DNA of 41,633 nucleotides from RGIG8244 sp045592785 (lineage in GTDB: Bacteria; Verrucomicrobiota; Lentisphaeria; Victivallales; UBA1829), in the NCBI GenBank assembly GCA_045592785.1, contig JAZNVL010000003.1, positions 1 to 41,633 of the forward strand, given 5' to 3'. A program made the translations under genes and the position numbers. Under the pieces are notes generated by a model that worked only from the letters and a program-made list of their open reading frames with translations, was not told where the DNA came from and made no database searches. Positions 1 through 8,041 of the stretch are shown here, one piece after another. Every line of letters starts with the position of its first letter. Position 1 is the stretch's first letter.

Positions 1-73
1 TGTAAAATAAGCCATAATTTTCTCCTATTATGACTTATTATACCTCCAATATTCAGCTCAAACAATAGAAAAA

Positions 74-110
74 GGCTGTTGCTCACCTTTTTTGAGGTTT
101 TGCAACAGCC
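74..110 (-). terminator. Rho-independent terminator of the amino-sugar operon
   Basis: A perfect 9-bp inverted repeat (GGCTGTTGC at 74-82, GCAACAGCC at 102-110) encloses a 19-nt loop. Read on the minus strand, the hairpin is followed by TTTTTC. It lies about 30 bp past the stop codon of the GH42 gene, so it most likely ends the transcript that starts near 5600. The loop is longer than usual. Confidence 0.8.
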
Positions 111-140
111 CCCTTTGTTCGTTTGATTTGACGGCGGCGT

Positions 141-2249
141 TTACCGGATCAGGTAAATGCCGCATTGTTTTTTCCCCGTCTGCCCGGCGAAGACAGCCGC
201 ACCGTTTTCCTTCGTGAAGGGGACGGCTTCTCCGGTCCGCAGATCTTCCACCGCACTGACGGATGCTCCGTCACGAAGTGTAATGGTGCCTGCGACGGCC
301 TCCGTGGAGTGATTGATGAGGAACACCAGACGGCAGTTGTCCTTTGTATCCTGCACCACCAATTCCGGCATATTGGCATCGGATCCGTCATTTGACTGGA
401 AAGTGACGGGTTGGTGAACGCCGGCTTCTCCCAGCAGTTTGTAGAGATACTGCGTGTTGTTTTCGTGTCCGGACCAGCTTTCTCTGTGGAAAAACACGGT
501 TCCGATGAAGTATGCCGTACCTTTGCCGAATTTATGACGGGTACATGACGGATAGCCTTGATAGGATCCGACGGCTTCCGCACCGCGGAGACGGCAGGTC
601 ATGACGTACCGGAAAATGTCAATATCGGTTCCGTCATTCATGACGAATGATTCTCCGGTCCCGTTGAGGATATCGTCATCGGCGATCCCGAAGACTTCGC
701 TCAATCCGAACCCGGGAACCACGGAGTCGCAGTAGCCGCGATCGTCCTTGGATGCCAGCTGATAGTCCGCAATGACGGTTCCGCCTTCTTCCACAAACTG
801 ACGGATGACGGCGGCATTTTCCCGGCTCAATGAGAAGGAGAAGGGCAGCAGCAGCACTTTGTATTTCCGCAGATGTTCGATCTTCCATTCTCCCAGGAAG
901 TCCACGGGGTATCCCGCTCTCCACAGCATTTCATGCGCCGAAAGAACGGATCCCATGTAATAACTGATATCGGCACGGTCGATACGGTCCATGGATGCCA
1001 GATGTTCCGCATCCCGGAAGAAGCCGATGACGACTTCTGCTTTCCGTTGTCCGGGGAGGAGCCAGGGAGCCAGTTTCTGCACCAGATTGAAGTCGCCCTG
1101 CATCGCCATAGAACGGTCTGTGAGGGTGCCATCCCGGCGTGCGATCCCGAATTCTCCACCTTCCAGGTCACTGACCCGGGGACGCCATGTCCAGTAACAG
1201 ATCCCTTTCGCACCGTGGGCGATAAACTGCCACATCCAGAGGACGGCCTGATCGCCGGAGGGGGCATAGGGTTCATCCCAGCCGGCGGAATAGACTCTTG
1301 TACCGCCCTGGACTTCGAGTACCCAGGCTTCTTTGTTATGGATCCGCGCGGCACTTGCCATGAGGTCCATATCTTTGGCGCAGCGGGCGGGGGGCTTGTT
1401 GTAAATGGAGAGACCGATCTGGTCGGCATACCGGATGAGATGCCAGATATCATCGCCGCCGGTGGAGGAGTTGGCTTCCGGGAGCCAGAATTCGCCCAGG
1501 GTGGGATGGACCGGGTCTTCGCTCTTGATCCAGTCGCCCACGCGGGCAACGGTGGCAGTCAGGCTCTGATCCAGGAAGTCGCACCAGTCGATGATCTCGC
1601 GGTAACTGTGGAAACGGTACTGTCTGCGGGGCGGATGGATCTCATCGAAGGAGATGAAATCAGAAGGTCCTTCGGATCCCCATTTCGTATTGAGTTCTTC
1701 GATGGTCCCGTATTTTTCCTGCAGGAATTCACGGAACATGCGTTTATGGGTATCGCACCAGCAATAGGGATGGATCGTTGCTTCGCCCCAGGTACGCCAC
1801 TGGATCAGGGCGGGGTGTTTCCCGTACCGTTTCGCCAGTGCTTTGAAATAACGTTCCGCATAGGAGCGGTATTCTTCCTCTTCGAAGCAGGGCTGTTTGT
1901 AAGTACCGTTGACGTCGGTATTTCCGTTTGCATCCACCATACAGCCCTTGTTATACTTGCGGATGATCCAGCGCGGCGGATAAATGCTGTATCCGATATG
2001 CACGCCAAGACCGATGGTGACTTTCAAGCCGATTTCCTGTGCCAGATCGAAGATGAGGTCCAGATCCGTGAAATCATAGACTCCTTCTTCTTTTTCGATC
2101 CGGTGCCAGGAGGCGAAGACACTGACCATTGTCATGCCCAGTTCTTTCATCCGGAGCAGATCGTCACGCCATTCCGATGAGTCCTGTGTCAGTGCGCGCC
2201 AATACGGTCCGTGACTGACACCGATGGGAAAAATTACTTCCTGTTCCAT
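141..2249 (-). CDS. GH42-type beta-galactosidase
   Basis: A 702-residue protein with the layout of glycoside hydrolase family 42: an N-terminal TIM barrel followed by a trimerisation-like domain and a C-terminal beta domain. The segment around W151-E156 followed by the cysteine-containing CWC and the FREFLQEKYGTIEELNTKWG stretch (about 172-191) matches the family region carrying the acid/base; E156 is the likely acid/base, although the usual Asn before it is Gly here. E312 in WVLEVQGG fits the nucleophile. No signal peptide is seen, so it probably acts in the cytoplasm on small galactosides. It is the last gene of the RpiR-kinase-NanE-MurQ operon, 24 bp after murQ, with an AAAGGAT ribosome site 8 nt before the ATG. 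GH42 members usually cleave terminal beta-galactose; the exact substrate is not readable, but the neighbours point to amino-sugar-containing glycans. Confidence 0.85.
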   Translation of the reverse strand: MEQEVIFPIGVSHGPYWRALTQDSSEWRDDLLRMKELGMTMVSVFASWHRIEKEEGVYDFTDLDLIFDLAQEIGLKVTIGLGVHIGYSIYPPRWIIRKYNKGCMVDANGNTDVNGTYKQPCFEEEEYRSYAERYFKALAKRYGKHPALIQWRTWGEATIHPYCWCDTHKRMFREFLQEKYGTIEELNTKWGSEGPSDFISFDEIHPPRRQYRFHSYREIIDWCDFLDQSLTATVARVGDWIKSEDPVHPTLGEFWLPEANSSTGGDDIWHLIRYADQIGLSIYNKPPARCAKDMDLMASAARIHNKEAWVLEVQGGTRVYSAGWDEPYAPSGDQAVLWMWQFIAHGAKGICYWTWRPRVSDLEGGEFGIARRDGTLTDRSMAMQGDFNLVQKLAPWLLPGQRKAEVVIGFFRDAEHLASMDRIDRADISYYMGSVLSAHEMLWRAGYPVDFLGEWKIEHLRKYKVLLLPFSFSLSRENAAVIRQFVEEGGTVIADYQLASKDDRGYCDSVVPGFGLSEVFGIADDDILNGTGESFVMNDGTDIDIFRYVMTCRLRGAEAVGSYQGYPSCTRHKFGKGTAYFIGTVFFHRESWSGHENNTQYLYKLLGEAGVHQPVTFQSNDGSDANMPELVVQDTKDNCRLVFLINHSTEAVAGTITLRDGASVSAVEDLRTGEAVPFTKENGAAVFAGQTGKKQCGIYLIR

Positions 2250-2273
2250 TGAGTGTTATCCTTTCGATGGGGG

Positions 2274-3086
2274 TTATTTTCTGTATTTTTCGATCACGCC
2301 GCGAAGATCCCAGTTGCTTTCTTCCAGAAGGACTCTGCCTTCTTCTTCCGGGATCCCGCAGATGTCATTCAAAATAAAACACGCACGGTCACGCAATTTC
2401 ACGTTCCGCGCCTTGATCTCCACCATGTGATTGCCGATGACTCTGCCGTACCGGACCATGGCTGCCGTGCTGATCATGTTCAACGTCATTTTCTGTGCAG
2501 TGGCAGCTTTCATGCGTGTGGATCCGCAAATGGCTTCCGGGCCCGTGATGAGACAGATCCTGATGTCCGCATGATCCAGATTGGTCCCCGCATTGTTGCA
2601 GATGACGGCGGCGGTGACTGCGCCCCGCTGTTTGGCTTCGGCAAGTGCGCCGGAAACAAACGGTGTGCTTCCACTGGCACTCAATCCGATGATCGTATCA
2701 TTGGCATTGACTTCCAGACGGATCATTTCGTCTCTGCCGTATTCCGCCTTGTCTTCTTCCTGTTCCTGGGCGCGGCACATGGCGGCGGCGCCGCCTGCGA
2801 TGATCCCGAAGATCTTATCCGGAGCGATCCCGTAGGTGGGCAGACATTCCACGGCATCCATTACGCCCAGACGTCCGCTGGTGCCCGCGCCGATGTAGAT
2901 GAGACGTCCGCCCCGTTTCATGCTTTCTGCGACGGCATCGGCAGCTTTTGCGATTTCCGGGAGAACGGCGTTGACAGCATCGGCGCATTTCCGGTCTTCG
3001 GCATTGATGAGCTGGAGCATTTCCAGCGTGGAACAGCGGTCGATGTTCCGGGTCGCCGCATTAACAGATTCGGTGGCACGTCTCAT
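2274..3086 (-). CDS. murQ: N-acetylmuramic acid 6-phosphate etherase
   Basis: MurQ splits the lactyl ether of MurNAc-6-phosphate to give GlcNAc-6-phosphate and D-lactate in cytoplasmic peptidoglycan recycling. The 270-residue product has the SIS-fold hallmark IYIGAGTSGRLGVMDAVEC (64-81) with the catalytic Glu at E80, a second acidic cluster (EQEED, 108-112) where the other catalytic Glu lies, and GSTRMKAATAQKMT further on. I chose the ATG at 3086 because AGGAG (3099-3095) lies 8 nt upstream; an in-frame ATG at 3104 has no such site. The start overlaps the nanE stop as ATGA, indicating translational coupling. E. coli MurQ is about 298 residues, so this copy is slightly short, mostly at the N-terminus. 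Confidence 0.95.
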   Translation of the reverse strand: MRRATESVNAATRNIDRCSTLEMLQLINAEDRKCADAVNAVLPEIAKAADAVAESMKRGGRLIYIGAGTSGRLGVMDAVECLPTYGIAPDKIFGIIAGGAAAMCRAQEQEEDKAEYGRDEMIRLEVNANDTIIGLSASGSTPFVSGALAEAKQRGAVTAAVICNNAGTNLDHADIRICLITGPEAICGSTRMKAATAQKMTLNMISTAAMVRYGRVIGNHMVEIKARNVKLRDRACFILNDICGIPEEEGRVLLEESNWDLRGVIEKYRK

Positions 3087-3775
3087 TTGCACAACTCCTG
3101 ACATTTCTGGATATAGGTACGGGTGATGAATTCCGGGTTCGTGATGATCTTTCCGATCACGATGGCATGGGCTCCTGCGGCAAATCCCTTTGCCATGTCT
3201 TCCGGCGAATGGAAACGGCCTTCCGCGATCACGGGCGTTTTGACTGCTTTCACCAGCTGACGGATCAGTTCATAATCCGGTCCTTCCATTTTGACACTCT
3301 GCGGTGTATAACCGGAAAGTGTGGTCGCCACGATATCGGCACCACATTCGGCGGCGGCGATCCCTTCTTCCAGCGTGGCAATATCCGCCATCACGATCAA
3401 CCCCAGTTCGTCCTTGATCCGGCGGATGAGTTCGGCTGCGGTCCCGCCGTCACGACGGGGACGCAGAGTGGCATCCACGGCGATGATATCAATGCCCAGA
3501 CCGGCGATTTCTTTCGCGTGTTCAAACGTGGGCGTGATGTAGGGATACACCGGGTCCGCCGCCGTCTTGTTGATCCCGATGATGGGAATATCCACCCGTT
3601 TCCGGATCTCGGTGATGTCCTCCACCCCGTTGGCACGGATCGCGGCGGCACCGCCCTGCATGGCGGCACGCGCCATGGCTCCCATGCAATAACTGTCACG
3701 CAGGGCATTTCCTGCAAGAGCCTGACAGGAAACGATAAGTTTCCCTTTCAGTTTGTCCAGAAGTTCCTGTTTCAT
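3083..3775 (-). CDS. nanE: N-acylmannosamine-6-phosphate 2-epimerase
   Basis: NanE converts ManNAc-6-phosphate to GlcNAc-6-phosphate, a step of sialic acid and ManNAc catabolism. The 230-residue TIM-barrel protein begins with the family signature LIVSCQAL (13-20). It has the expected active-site lysine in GINK (K70) and glutamate in IAEGR (E185), plus the phosphate-binding end GAHAIVIGKIITNP. The ATG at 3775 overlaps the upstream kinase stop (ATGA) and follows GGAGAAGAAGA, so it is preferred over an in-frame ATG 24 nt upstream. The combination with murQ suggests that both enzymes feed one GlcNAc-6-P pool. No nanA (sialic acid lyase) or transporter is nearby, so free ManNAc or MurNAc is a more direct reading than sialic acid itself. 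Confidence 0.93.
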   Translation of the reverse strand: MKQELLDKLKGKLIVSCQALAGNALRDSYCMGAMARAAMQGGAAAIRANGVEDITEIRKRVDIPIIGINKTAADPVYPYITPTFEHAKEIAGLGIDIIAVDATLRPRRDGGTAAELIRRIKDELGLIVMADIATLEEGIAAAECGADIVATTLSGYTPQSVKMEGPDYELIRQLVKAVKTPVIAEGRFHSPEDMAKGFAAGAHAIVIGKIITNPEFITRTYIQKCQELCK

Positions 3776-4737
3776 TCTTCTTCTCCGATCTGATTCCATA
3801 AAATGTTATGATCCGTGATCCCTTCGGCGCGCAATACCATGATCGCGGCACACCCGGTCATCCCGGACCCGTTGAAAAATTTCAATTCCTTGCCCGGCAT
3901 ATACCGGGATAATGCGTTTTGACATTCCCGCCGGAATGCCGTGCTGATCTGGAACATGCCGCCGCACGCCAGTACGCCGGATCCATCCACTTCCGCAACC
4001 GATGCCGCCAGTTCCGCAATGTCCCCCGCACAACGGGATAACAACCCGGTGCAGACCGTACATCCTTCTTCCGCCAGACGGCATATTTCCGGCACGAATG
4101 CCGCCAACTCACTGCGGGTGAGTTCATTTGCCCGCCGTTTGAGTTCCATACGACCGGAAAACGTTTCCACATCCAATCCTTCGGAAAGCGTTGCAAACAT
4201 CTCACGCAGCCGTCCGCAATCACGACGCCGGTCCACATCAAACAAATACCGTTTCAATGCTTCCAACCCGAGAAATCCGCCGGCACCCGCATCATCCAGT
4301 GCCGGTCCCCAGCCGCCGGAAAACACCCGTTTCCCCCCGCGGACTCCAACAGCCACACTGCCGGTCCCCACCATCACGGCGGCGGTACAACGATACAATG
4401 CCGCTGCCGTCAGGATCATGTTCCCGTTCGCTTCACGGTCAAGGGTGATTTCGGTTTCCGGCAGGAGTTCCTGCAGAACGGTGCGTACTTCTTCCTCATT
4501 GGGGCCGCCCAGGGAAAAATACGCCCGTTTGATCCGGCAGGATGGCAGCGCGGATAAGCCCGCCTGAAGATATTCCTTCACCGGCAGCATCCCGCTCCGG
4601 ATGGATGCCACGCCACCGCTCCGGCTTTCTCCGTAAATACGTCCCGTCCGGTCAAGGAGCCGGAACGCCGTTTTCGTGCCGCCGGAATCCATTGCCAGCA
4701 GCATCGGTTTATCATTTGTTGTCGCAATATGTGACAT
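3772..4737 (-). CDS. BadF/BadG-type N-acetylhexosamine kinase
   Basis: A 321-residue sugar kinase of the ASKHA superfamily, BadF/BadG/BcrA/BcrD branch, to which GlcNAc kinases and the clostridial MurNAc/GlcNAc kinase MurK belong. The first phosphate loop is MDSGGTKT (16-23), the second VGTGS (123-127), the catalytic Asp lies in ALDDAGAGGFLG (146-157), and ACGGMFQ is the adenosine motif near the C-terminus. GGAGG lies 6 nt before the ATG at 4737. The gene overlaps the regulator gene by 26 bp and nanE by 4 bp. In context it would phosphorylate MurNAc, ManNAc or GlcNAc at O6, supplying the substrates of MurQ and NanE. This would explain the operon without a PTS transporter. Substrate choice is inference. 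Confidence 0.85.
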   Translation of the reverse strand: MSHIATTNDKPMLLAMDSGGTKTAFRLLDRTGRIYGESRSGGVASIRSGMLPVKEYLQAGLSALPSCRIKRAYFSLGGPNEEEVRTVLQELLPETEITLDREANGNMILTAAALYRCTAAVMVGTGSVAVGVRGGKRVFSGGWGPALDDAGAGGFLGLEALKRYLFDVDRRRDCGRLREMFATLSEGLDVETFSGRMELKRRANELTRSELAAFVPEICRLAEEGCTVCTGLLSRCAGDIAELAASVAEVDGSGVLACGGMFQISTAFRRECQNALSRYMPGKELKFFNGSGMTGCAAIMVLRAEGITDHNILWNQIGEEE

Positions 4738-5557
4738 AAGTCGCCTCCAATCGCTGCCAGGAACGTTCTTTATCCCGTTGACTGAATACCATCGTGAGCA
4801 GATCCGATACGATCATCTGACTGGTCCGGGAGCCCATTGCTCCCAACCGGATCGGAAGTTCCCCGCCGTCGTTCGTATGCAAATGAATATCGGATAATGT
4901 GTGAACTGTGCTGCCGGAGACTGACGTGATCCCGATACATTTCACCCCGTTTTCCCGGACCGTTTTCATCAGTTGAATGATCCCCGGCGTTTCACCGAAA
5001 TTGGAAAAAACGATCAGCGTATCGTTCCCGCCCAGAGTACCCGCAAACGTACGCCACATCTCCTGATCACGGAAAAATAACGTCTTGACTCCCAATCGCA
5101 TCAGTTTGATGGAGAGGTCTTCCGCCGCCAACGCCGATGACCCGCTCCCGCAGATCATCACATGTTCCGAGCCTTCGATCCGCGCCGCCGCATGATGCAG
5201 AACATCTTCCGGGATCTGGAGCAGGGTCTTCCGGATGGATTCCTCGTGGATCCGGGTGATCTTCGCGTATAAACTCCGGTGATCCGCTGCCGGTGATCCC
5301 GCACTGTCCTTCCACAGAATATCTGCTTTCCGGGCAATGGCAAGTTTCAGTTCCGGATAGCCGGAATAACCCAGCTGTTGCGCAAAACGGACAATGGTCG
5401 TCTGATCACATCCACAACATTCCGCCAGAGCCCCTATACTCATCCCGATGACTTCCAGCGGCGTGGAAAGGATCTTATCTGCAAGCACTTTCTTGCGCTT
5501 GCCAAGCTTGTTGTAATGTCGTGCAATGACATCCCGGTAATCCGGTTTCGTGATCAT
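4712..5557 (-). CDS. RpiR/MurR-family transcriptional regulator
   Basis: A 281-residue regulator with an N-terminal helix-turn-helix of the RpiR family (about 36-77, including CGCDQTTIVRFAQQLGYSGY) and a C-terminal SIS sugar-phosphate-binding domain (about 120-250, with CGSGSSA at 136-142). RpiR proteins sense phosphosugars; MurR of E. coli responds to MurNAc-6-P and represses murQ. I prefer the ATG at 5557, which follows AGGAG and a purine-rich stretch; an in-frame ATG at 5620 would lie inside the inverted repeat and has no ribosome site. As first gene of the operon it probably autoregulates through the palindrome at 5611-5653. The ligand is most likely MurNAc-6-P or a related hexosamine phosphate, by inference from its neighbours. 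Confidence 0.9.
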   Translation of the reverse strand: MITKPDYRDVIARHYNKLGKRKKVLADKILSTPLEVIGMSIGALAECCGCDQTTIVRFAQQLGYSGYPELKLAIARKADILWKDSAGSPAADHRSLYAKITRIHEESIRKTLLQIPEDVLHHAAARIEGSEHVMICGSGSSALAAEDLSIKLMRLGVKTLFFRDQEMWRTFAGTLGGNDTLIVFSNFGETPGIIQLMKTVRENGVKCIGITSVSGSTVHTLSDIHLHTNDGGELPIRLGAMGSRTSQMIVSDLLTMVFSQRDKERSWQRLEATYVTYCDNK

Positions 5558-5608
5558 CTTCTTCTGTACTCCTGATAATAAAAAGAAATTTTGTTGCTTT
5601 TCACAGGT

Positions 5609-5636
5609 AAAATAATCCACTTTTTTGCTTTTTCAA
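5609..5636 (-). promoter_or_regulatory. Promoter of the RpiR amino-sugar operon
   Basis: On the minus strand TTGAAA (5636-5631), a 16-nt spacer and TATTTT (5614-5609) form a sigma70-like promoter about 50 nt upstream of the RpiR start. An alternative -35, TTGACT, lies 5 nt further upstream (5641-5636). The elements sit inside the long inverted repeat 5611-5653, so a repressor bound there would block them. Confidence 0.5.
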
Positions 5637-5653
5637 GTCAAAAAGTGATTATT
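5611..5653. promoter_or_regulatory. Long inverted repeat, candidate RpiR operator
   Basis: The left arm AATAATCCACTTTTT (5611-5625) and the right arm AAAAAGTGATTATT (5640-5653) are complementary over 14 positions with one extra C in the left arm, separated by 14 nt. The repeat covers the probable -35 and -10 of the operon. RpiR-family dimers bind palindromes near their own promoters, so this is the best operator candidate here. It could also fold as a hairpin, but its AT-rich stem and position upstream of a start favour a DNA site. Confidence 0.55.
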
Positions 5654-5677
5654 TTCTTTATTTTCAGGAGGAAAGGA

Positions 5678-6544
5678 TCACTTGCTGTAGGGTTTGAAAC
5701 TGTTGTAAGGGGCTTTTCTTGTCAGGAAATTGCCTTTTACATTTTCCACATGCCCGTCATAGAACGAAAAATTCAGCGTGCGGTTATGCCGTCCGTTCAC
5801 GATATCGTGCTTTCCGAATGCGGAAAAGCTGGTGAAACGGGGATGAGTCCCGCCCCAGGGAGTTGCTGTATACCATTCATGGGTTCCGGGGAAGAAAGTG
5901 ACATTCCATACGATATTGAAGTAATCGCTGTTGGGGTAGAAATAATTGTTGCCATCCTGATCGGTCCCGGACCCGCTTTCCCACATATAGACACTTCTGC
6001 CCGGAGATTTGATTCTGCTCATCGGCATTTTCGGACCGCCCAGGGAACTGGAAGTCGTGTGTTTGTAACTGGGGATCCAGGTGCTGAAATTGTAATTCCC
6101 GGAATACAGACTGTGTTTCTTCCCGCTGGGACAAGCCATGAATTTCGGCATATTCTTATACAGCGGTCCGGCGACAAGCGGGTTATGATTGACATGATTC
6201 CAACCGCCCAGATCACCGGCGAGCAGCAGTGGCAGCGAGAGAGAGGGGCCGTTGGCGACTTCCGGACAATCCGGGGCGTACTTTGTGCCGTAATTACCCT
6301 GTTTGTAAGGGGAGTCGGAGGGCCCTGCGATATAAATCGGTGCGCCGTAATCGTCGTAATTGGATGCGTAAGAGATATTCAGATTGTTAAATGTTTTCAT
6401 GTTGTTCATGCAGAATGCTTTTCTGCCGACTTCCTTGACTTTTCCAAGTGTGGGCAGCAGCATGGCGGCAAGAATGGCAATAATGGCAATAACGACCAAC
6501 AGTTCGATCAGCGTAAAATAACGTTCTTTTGATTTCCAAATCAT
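5678..6544 (-). CDS. Prepilin-type H-X9-DG pseudopilin-like protein
   Basis: A 288-residue protein with a type IV prepilin N-terminus: a short basic leader, then FTLIELLVVIAIIAILAAML (10-29), with the conserved Glu at position 5 after the expected cleavage site. The residue before the cleavage site is Tyr, not the usual Gly. The C-terminus holds H-N-R-T-L-N-F-S-F-Y-D-G, an exact H-X9-DG motif of the DUF1559-like families abundant in Planctomycetes and Lentisphaerae. The rest is rich in Gly, Pro, Tyr and Asn, as in secreted beta-rich domains. No secretion or pilus assembly genes are near, which is normal for this expanded family. AAAGGAG lies 7 nt before the ATG, and a good promoter lies 37 nt upstream. 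It is presumably processed by PilD and surface-exposed; its function is unknown. Confidence 0.85.
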   Translation of the reverse strand: MIWKSKERYFTLIELLVVIAIIAILAAMLLPTLGKVKEVGRKAFCMNNMKTFNNLNISYASNYDDYGAPIYIAGPSDSPYKQGNYGTKYAPDCPEVANGPSLSLPLLLAGDLGGWNHVNHNPLVAGPLYKNMPKFMACPSGKKHSLYSGNYNFSTWIPSYKHTTSSSLGGPKMPMSRIKSPGRSVYMWESGSGTDQDGNNYFYPNSDYFNIVWNVTFFPGTHEWYTATPWGGTHPRFTSFSAFGKHDIVNGRHNRTLNFSFYDGHVENVKGNFLTRKAPYNSFKPYSK

Positions 6545-6580
6545 TGTTTTTCTCCTTTCTCCGGGATGATGTGTTATGTT

Positions 6581-6608
6581 AATATAATTTCATTCAAAAA
6601 TATTTCAA
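6581..6608 (-). promoter_or_regulatory. Promoter of the pseudopilin-like gene
   Basis: TTGAAA (6608-6603), a 16-nt spacer and TATATT (6586-6581), read on the minus strand, lie just upstream of the ribosome site and ATG at 6544. Confidence 0.7.
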
Positions 6609-6655
6609 GTGAAAATTATTTTTTTTAAAAGAAAAAGCGGATCTTCCGTCTGCAC

Positions 6656-6684
6656 TTGAAAAATCGTCAAAGCGGGAGTACAGT
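6656..6684 (+). promoter_or_regulatory. Promoter of the SMP-30-like gene
   Basis: TTGAAA (6656-6661), a 17-nt spacer and TACAGT (6679-6684) precede the ATG at 6717. The leader would be about 25 nt. The -10 is a weaker match than the other promoters in this window. Confidence 0.45.
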
Positions 6685-6716
6685 ATGGAAAATCAACAGA
6701 AAAGGAATTGCAGACT

Positions 6717-7586
6717 ATGTGTGAAACGATCGAAATCCGGGAACCGGAGATATTCGGCGATACCGAATGTCCCATCGCAGAAAATCCCCTCTGGGATGAA
6801 CGCAGCCATACTCTCTACTGGCGCGGAAGCAACGGCGATCTTTACCGCAGAAAAACAAATGATCCGGCGGCGGAAATGGAGTCGGTACAGCTCCCCGGTA
6901 TCATCGGCGGGTTCGTGTTCGGCGAGAATGACGGTGAATTGATCCTTCTGGGCGAGAGAGGGCTGATCCGCAAATACCGGTGGGGTGAAGACGCACAGAC
7001 GATCGCGGTCATGCCCGGCGCACACGAGGGGACGCTGATCAATGATGTCATCGCCGCTCCCGACGGCTCCATCTTTTTCGGCGTGCTGAAAGATTACTAT
7101 TTCCAGGTGGAAAAGCAGACGGGGAAACCCGGATCTCTGTGGCAATTCACGGCGGAACGCAAGTTCATCCAATGGGAAACGGATGCCGGGGATACGCCCA
7201 ACGGCATGGCATTTTCCTGCGACCGGAGCAAATACTATTTTGCAGTCACCGATCACCAGTGCATTTACGAGTATGATTATCCTGCCATGACAGGGAAACG
7301 CAAGTTCATCACGCCGGGTCATTCTGCGGACGGCATCACCATTGACGGGGAAGGCAGGATCTGGGAATCGGATTGCGGACAGCACATTTATTGTTATTCG
7401 CCATCGGGTGAAATGCTGAAAGTGTATCATTTCCCCACGTTGAGCGGAATTTCCAGCGTGATCATCGGGGACAGATTGTATTTCACCAGCATGAATTTCA
7501 GAAGAAGAGAAGGATATCCCATGGGGAAGGTGTATGCTCTGGATGTGGAGAGCACACCGGTCCCGGAATTCCGCGTGAAATTCTGA
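6717..7586 (+). CDS. SMP-30/gluconolactonase-like sugar lactonase
   Basis: A 289-residue six-bladed beta-propeller of the SMP-30/gluconolactonase/LRE family. These enzymes hydrolyse sugar lactones or related esters with a divalent metal. All four expected metal ligands are present: E22 (in ECPIAENPLWD), N109 (LINDV), N162 (TPNGMAF) and D205 (SADGITIDGEGRIW). The ATG at 6717 follows AAGGAA by 9 nt; an in-frame TTG three codons earlier is less likely. No signal peptide is seen. It stands alone between the divergent pseudopilin gene and the STAS gene, so its substrate is not shown by context; oxidation products of hexoses or uronates are typical. Confidence 0.85.
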   Translation: MCETIEIREPEIFGDTECPIAENPLWDERSHTLYWRGSNGDLYRRKTNDPAAEMESVQLPGIIGGFVFGENDGELILLGERGLIRKYRWGEDAQTIAVMPGAHEGTLINDVIAAPDGSIFFGVLKDYYFQVEKQTGKPGSLWQFTAERKFIQWETDAGDTPNGMAFSCDRSKYYFAVTDHQCIYEYDYPAMTGKRKFITPGHSADGITIDGEGRIWESDCGQHIYCYSPSGEMLKVYHFPTLSGISSVIIGDRLYFTSMNFRRREGYPMGKVYALDVESTPVPEFRVKF

Positions 7587-7626
7587 AGAACGTATCTTTT
7601 TTTTTGAAAAAAATGAGTTTCTCCGG

Positions 7627-7654
7627 TTGCTATTATGAAAAACACGGTTATATT
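7627..7654 (+). promoter_or_regulatory. Promoter of the STAS-GT4-ArfB transcript
   Basis: TTGCTA (7627-7632), a 16-nt spacer and TATATT (7649-7654) lie 33 nt before the ATG at 7688. Confidence 0.6.
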
Positions 7655-7687
7655 GCATTGAAATAACAGAATCCCGGAGGACTTTGT

Positions 7688-8041
7688 ATGGAATTGGAAC
7701 AGAAAGAAATCAATGGTGTCTGCATCGTGAAAGCCGCCGGAATGATCACGGCCGGTCACGCAGAACGCCTGAAAAAGTATGTTCTCTCCTGTACCGGGAA
7801 ATACAAAAAGTTTATCCTGAATTTTTCCGAAGTGACTGTGATCGACAGAACCTGCATTGCCGTGCTTGTGGAACTTTTCCGGCGGATCCGGCAGGAGCAG
7901 GGGGTGTTGATGATCGCCTGTGTCCAGACATTACCCCGTACGTTGTTTTACATCATCAGTGCCGACCGGCTGTTTGATGTGCAGAATACCGTGCACGAAG
8001 CATTGTGTAAACTGAACGCGGGGGGCAGCTGTAAGTCATGA
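7688..8041 (+). CDS. STAS-domain protein (anti-sigma factor antagonist-like)
   Basis: A 117-residue single STAS domain. The beta strand KFILNFSEVTVIDRT and the following helix CIAVLVELFRRIRQEQG match the SpoIIAA/RsbV fold. The residue at the usual regulatory phosphoserine position is Thr (T55 in DRTCIAVL), still phosphorylatable, but the surrounding DSSG-like motif is lost. GGAGG stands 8 nt before the ATG. The stop overlaps the start of the glycosyltransferase gene as ATGA, so the two are translationally coupled. No partner RsbW-type kinase or PP2C phosphatase is encoded nearby. STAS proteins also act as scaffolds in envelope and transport processes, so a role other than sigma control is possible. 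Confidence 0.8.
   Translation: MELEQKEINGVCIVKAAGMITAGHAERLKKYVLSCTGKYKKFILNFSEVTVIDRTCIAVLVELFRRIRQEQGVLMIACVQTLPRTLFYIISADRLFDVQNTVHEALCKLNAGGSCKS

Noticed and set aside
873..2180. A long plus-strand frame opposite the GH42 gene, and similar antisense frames at 11574-12896, 14451-15506 and 32858-34489
   Set aside because: Each lies entirely or mostly opposite a conserved enzyme or repeat-protein gene, with no ribosome site or family motif.
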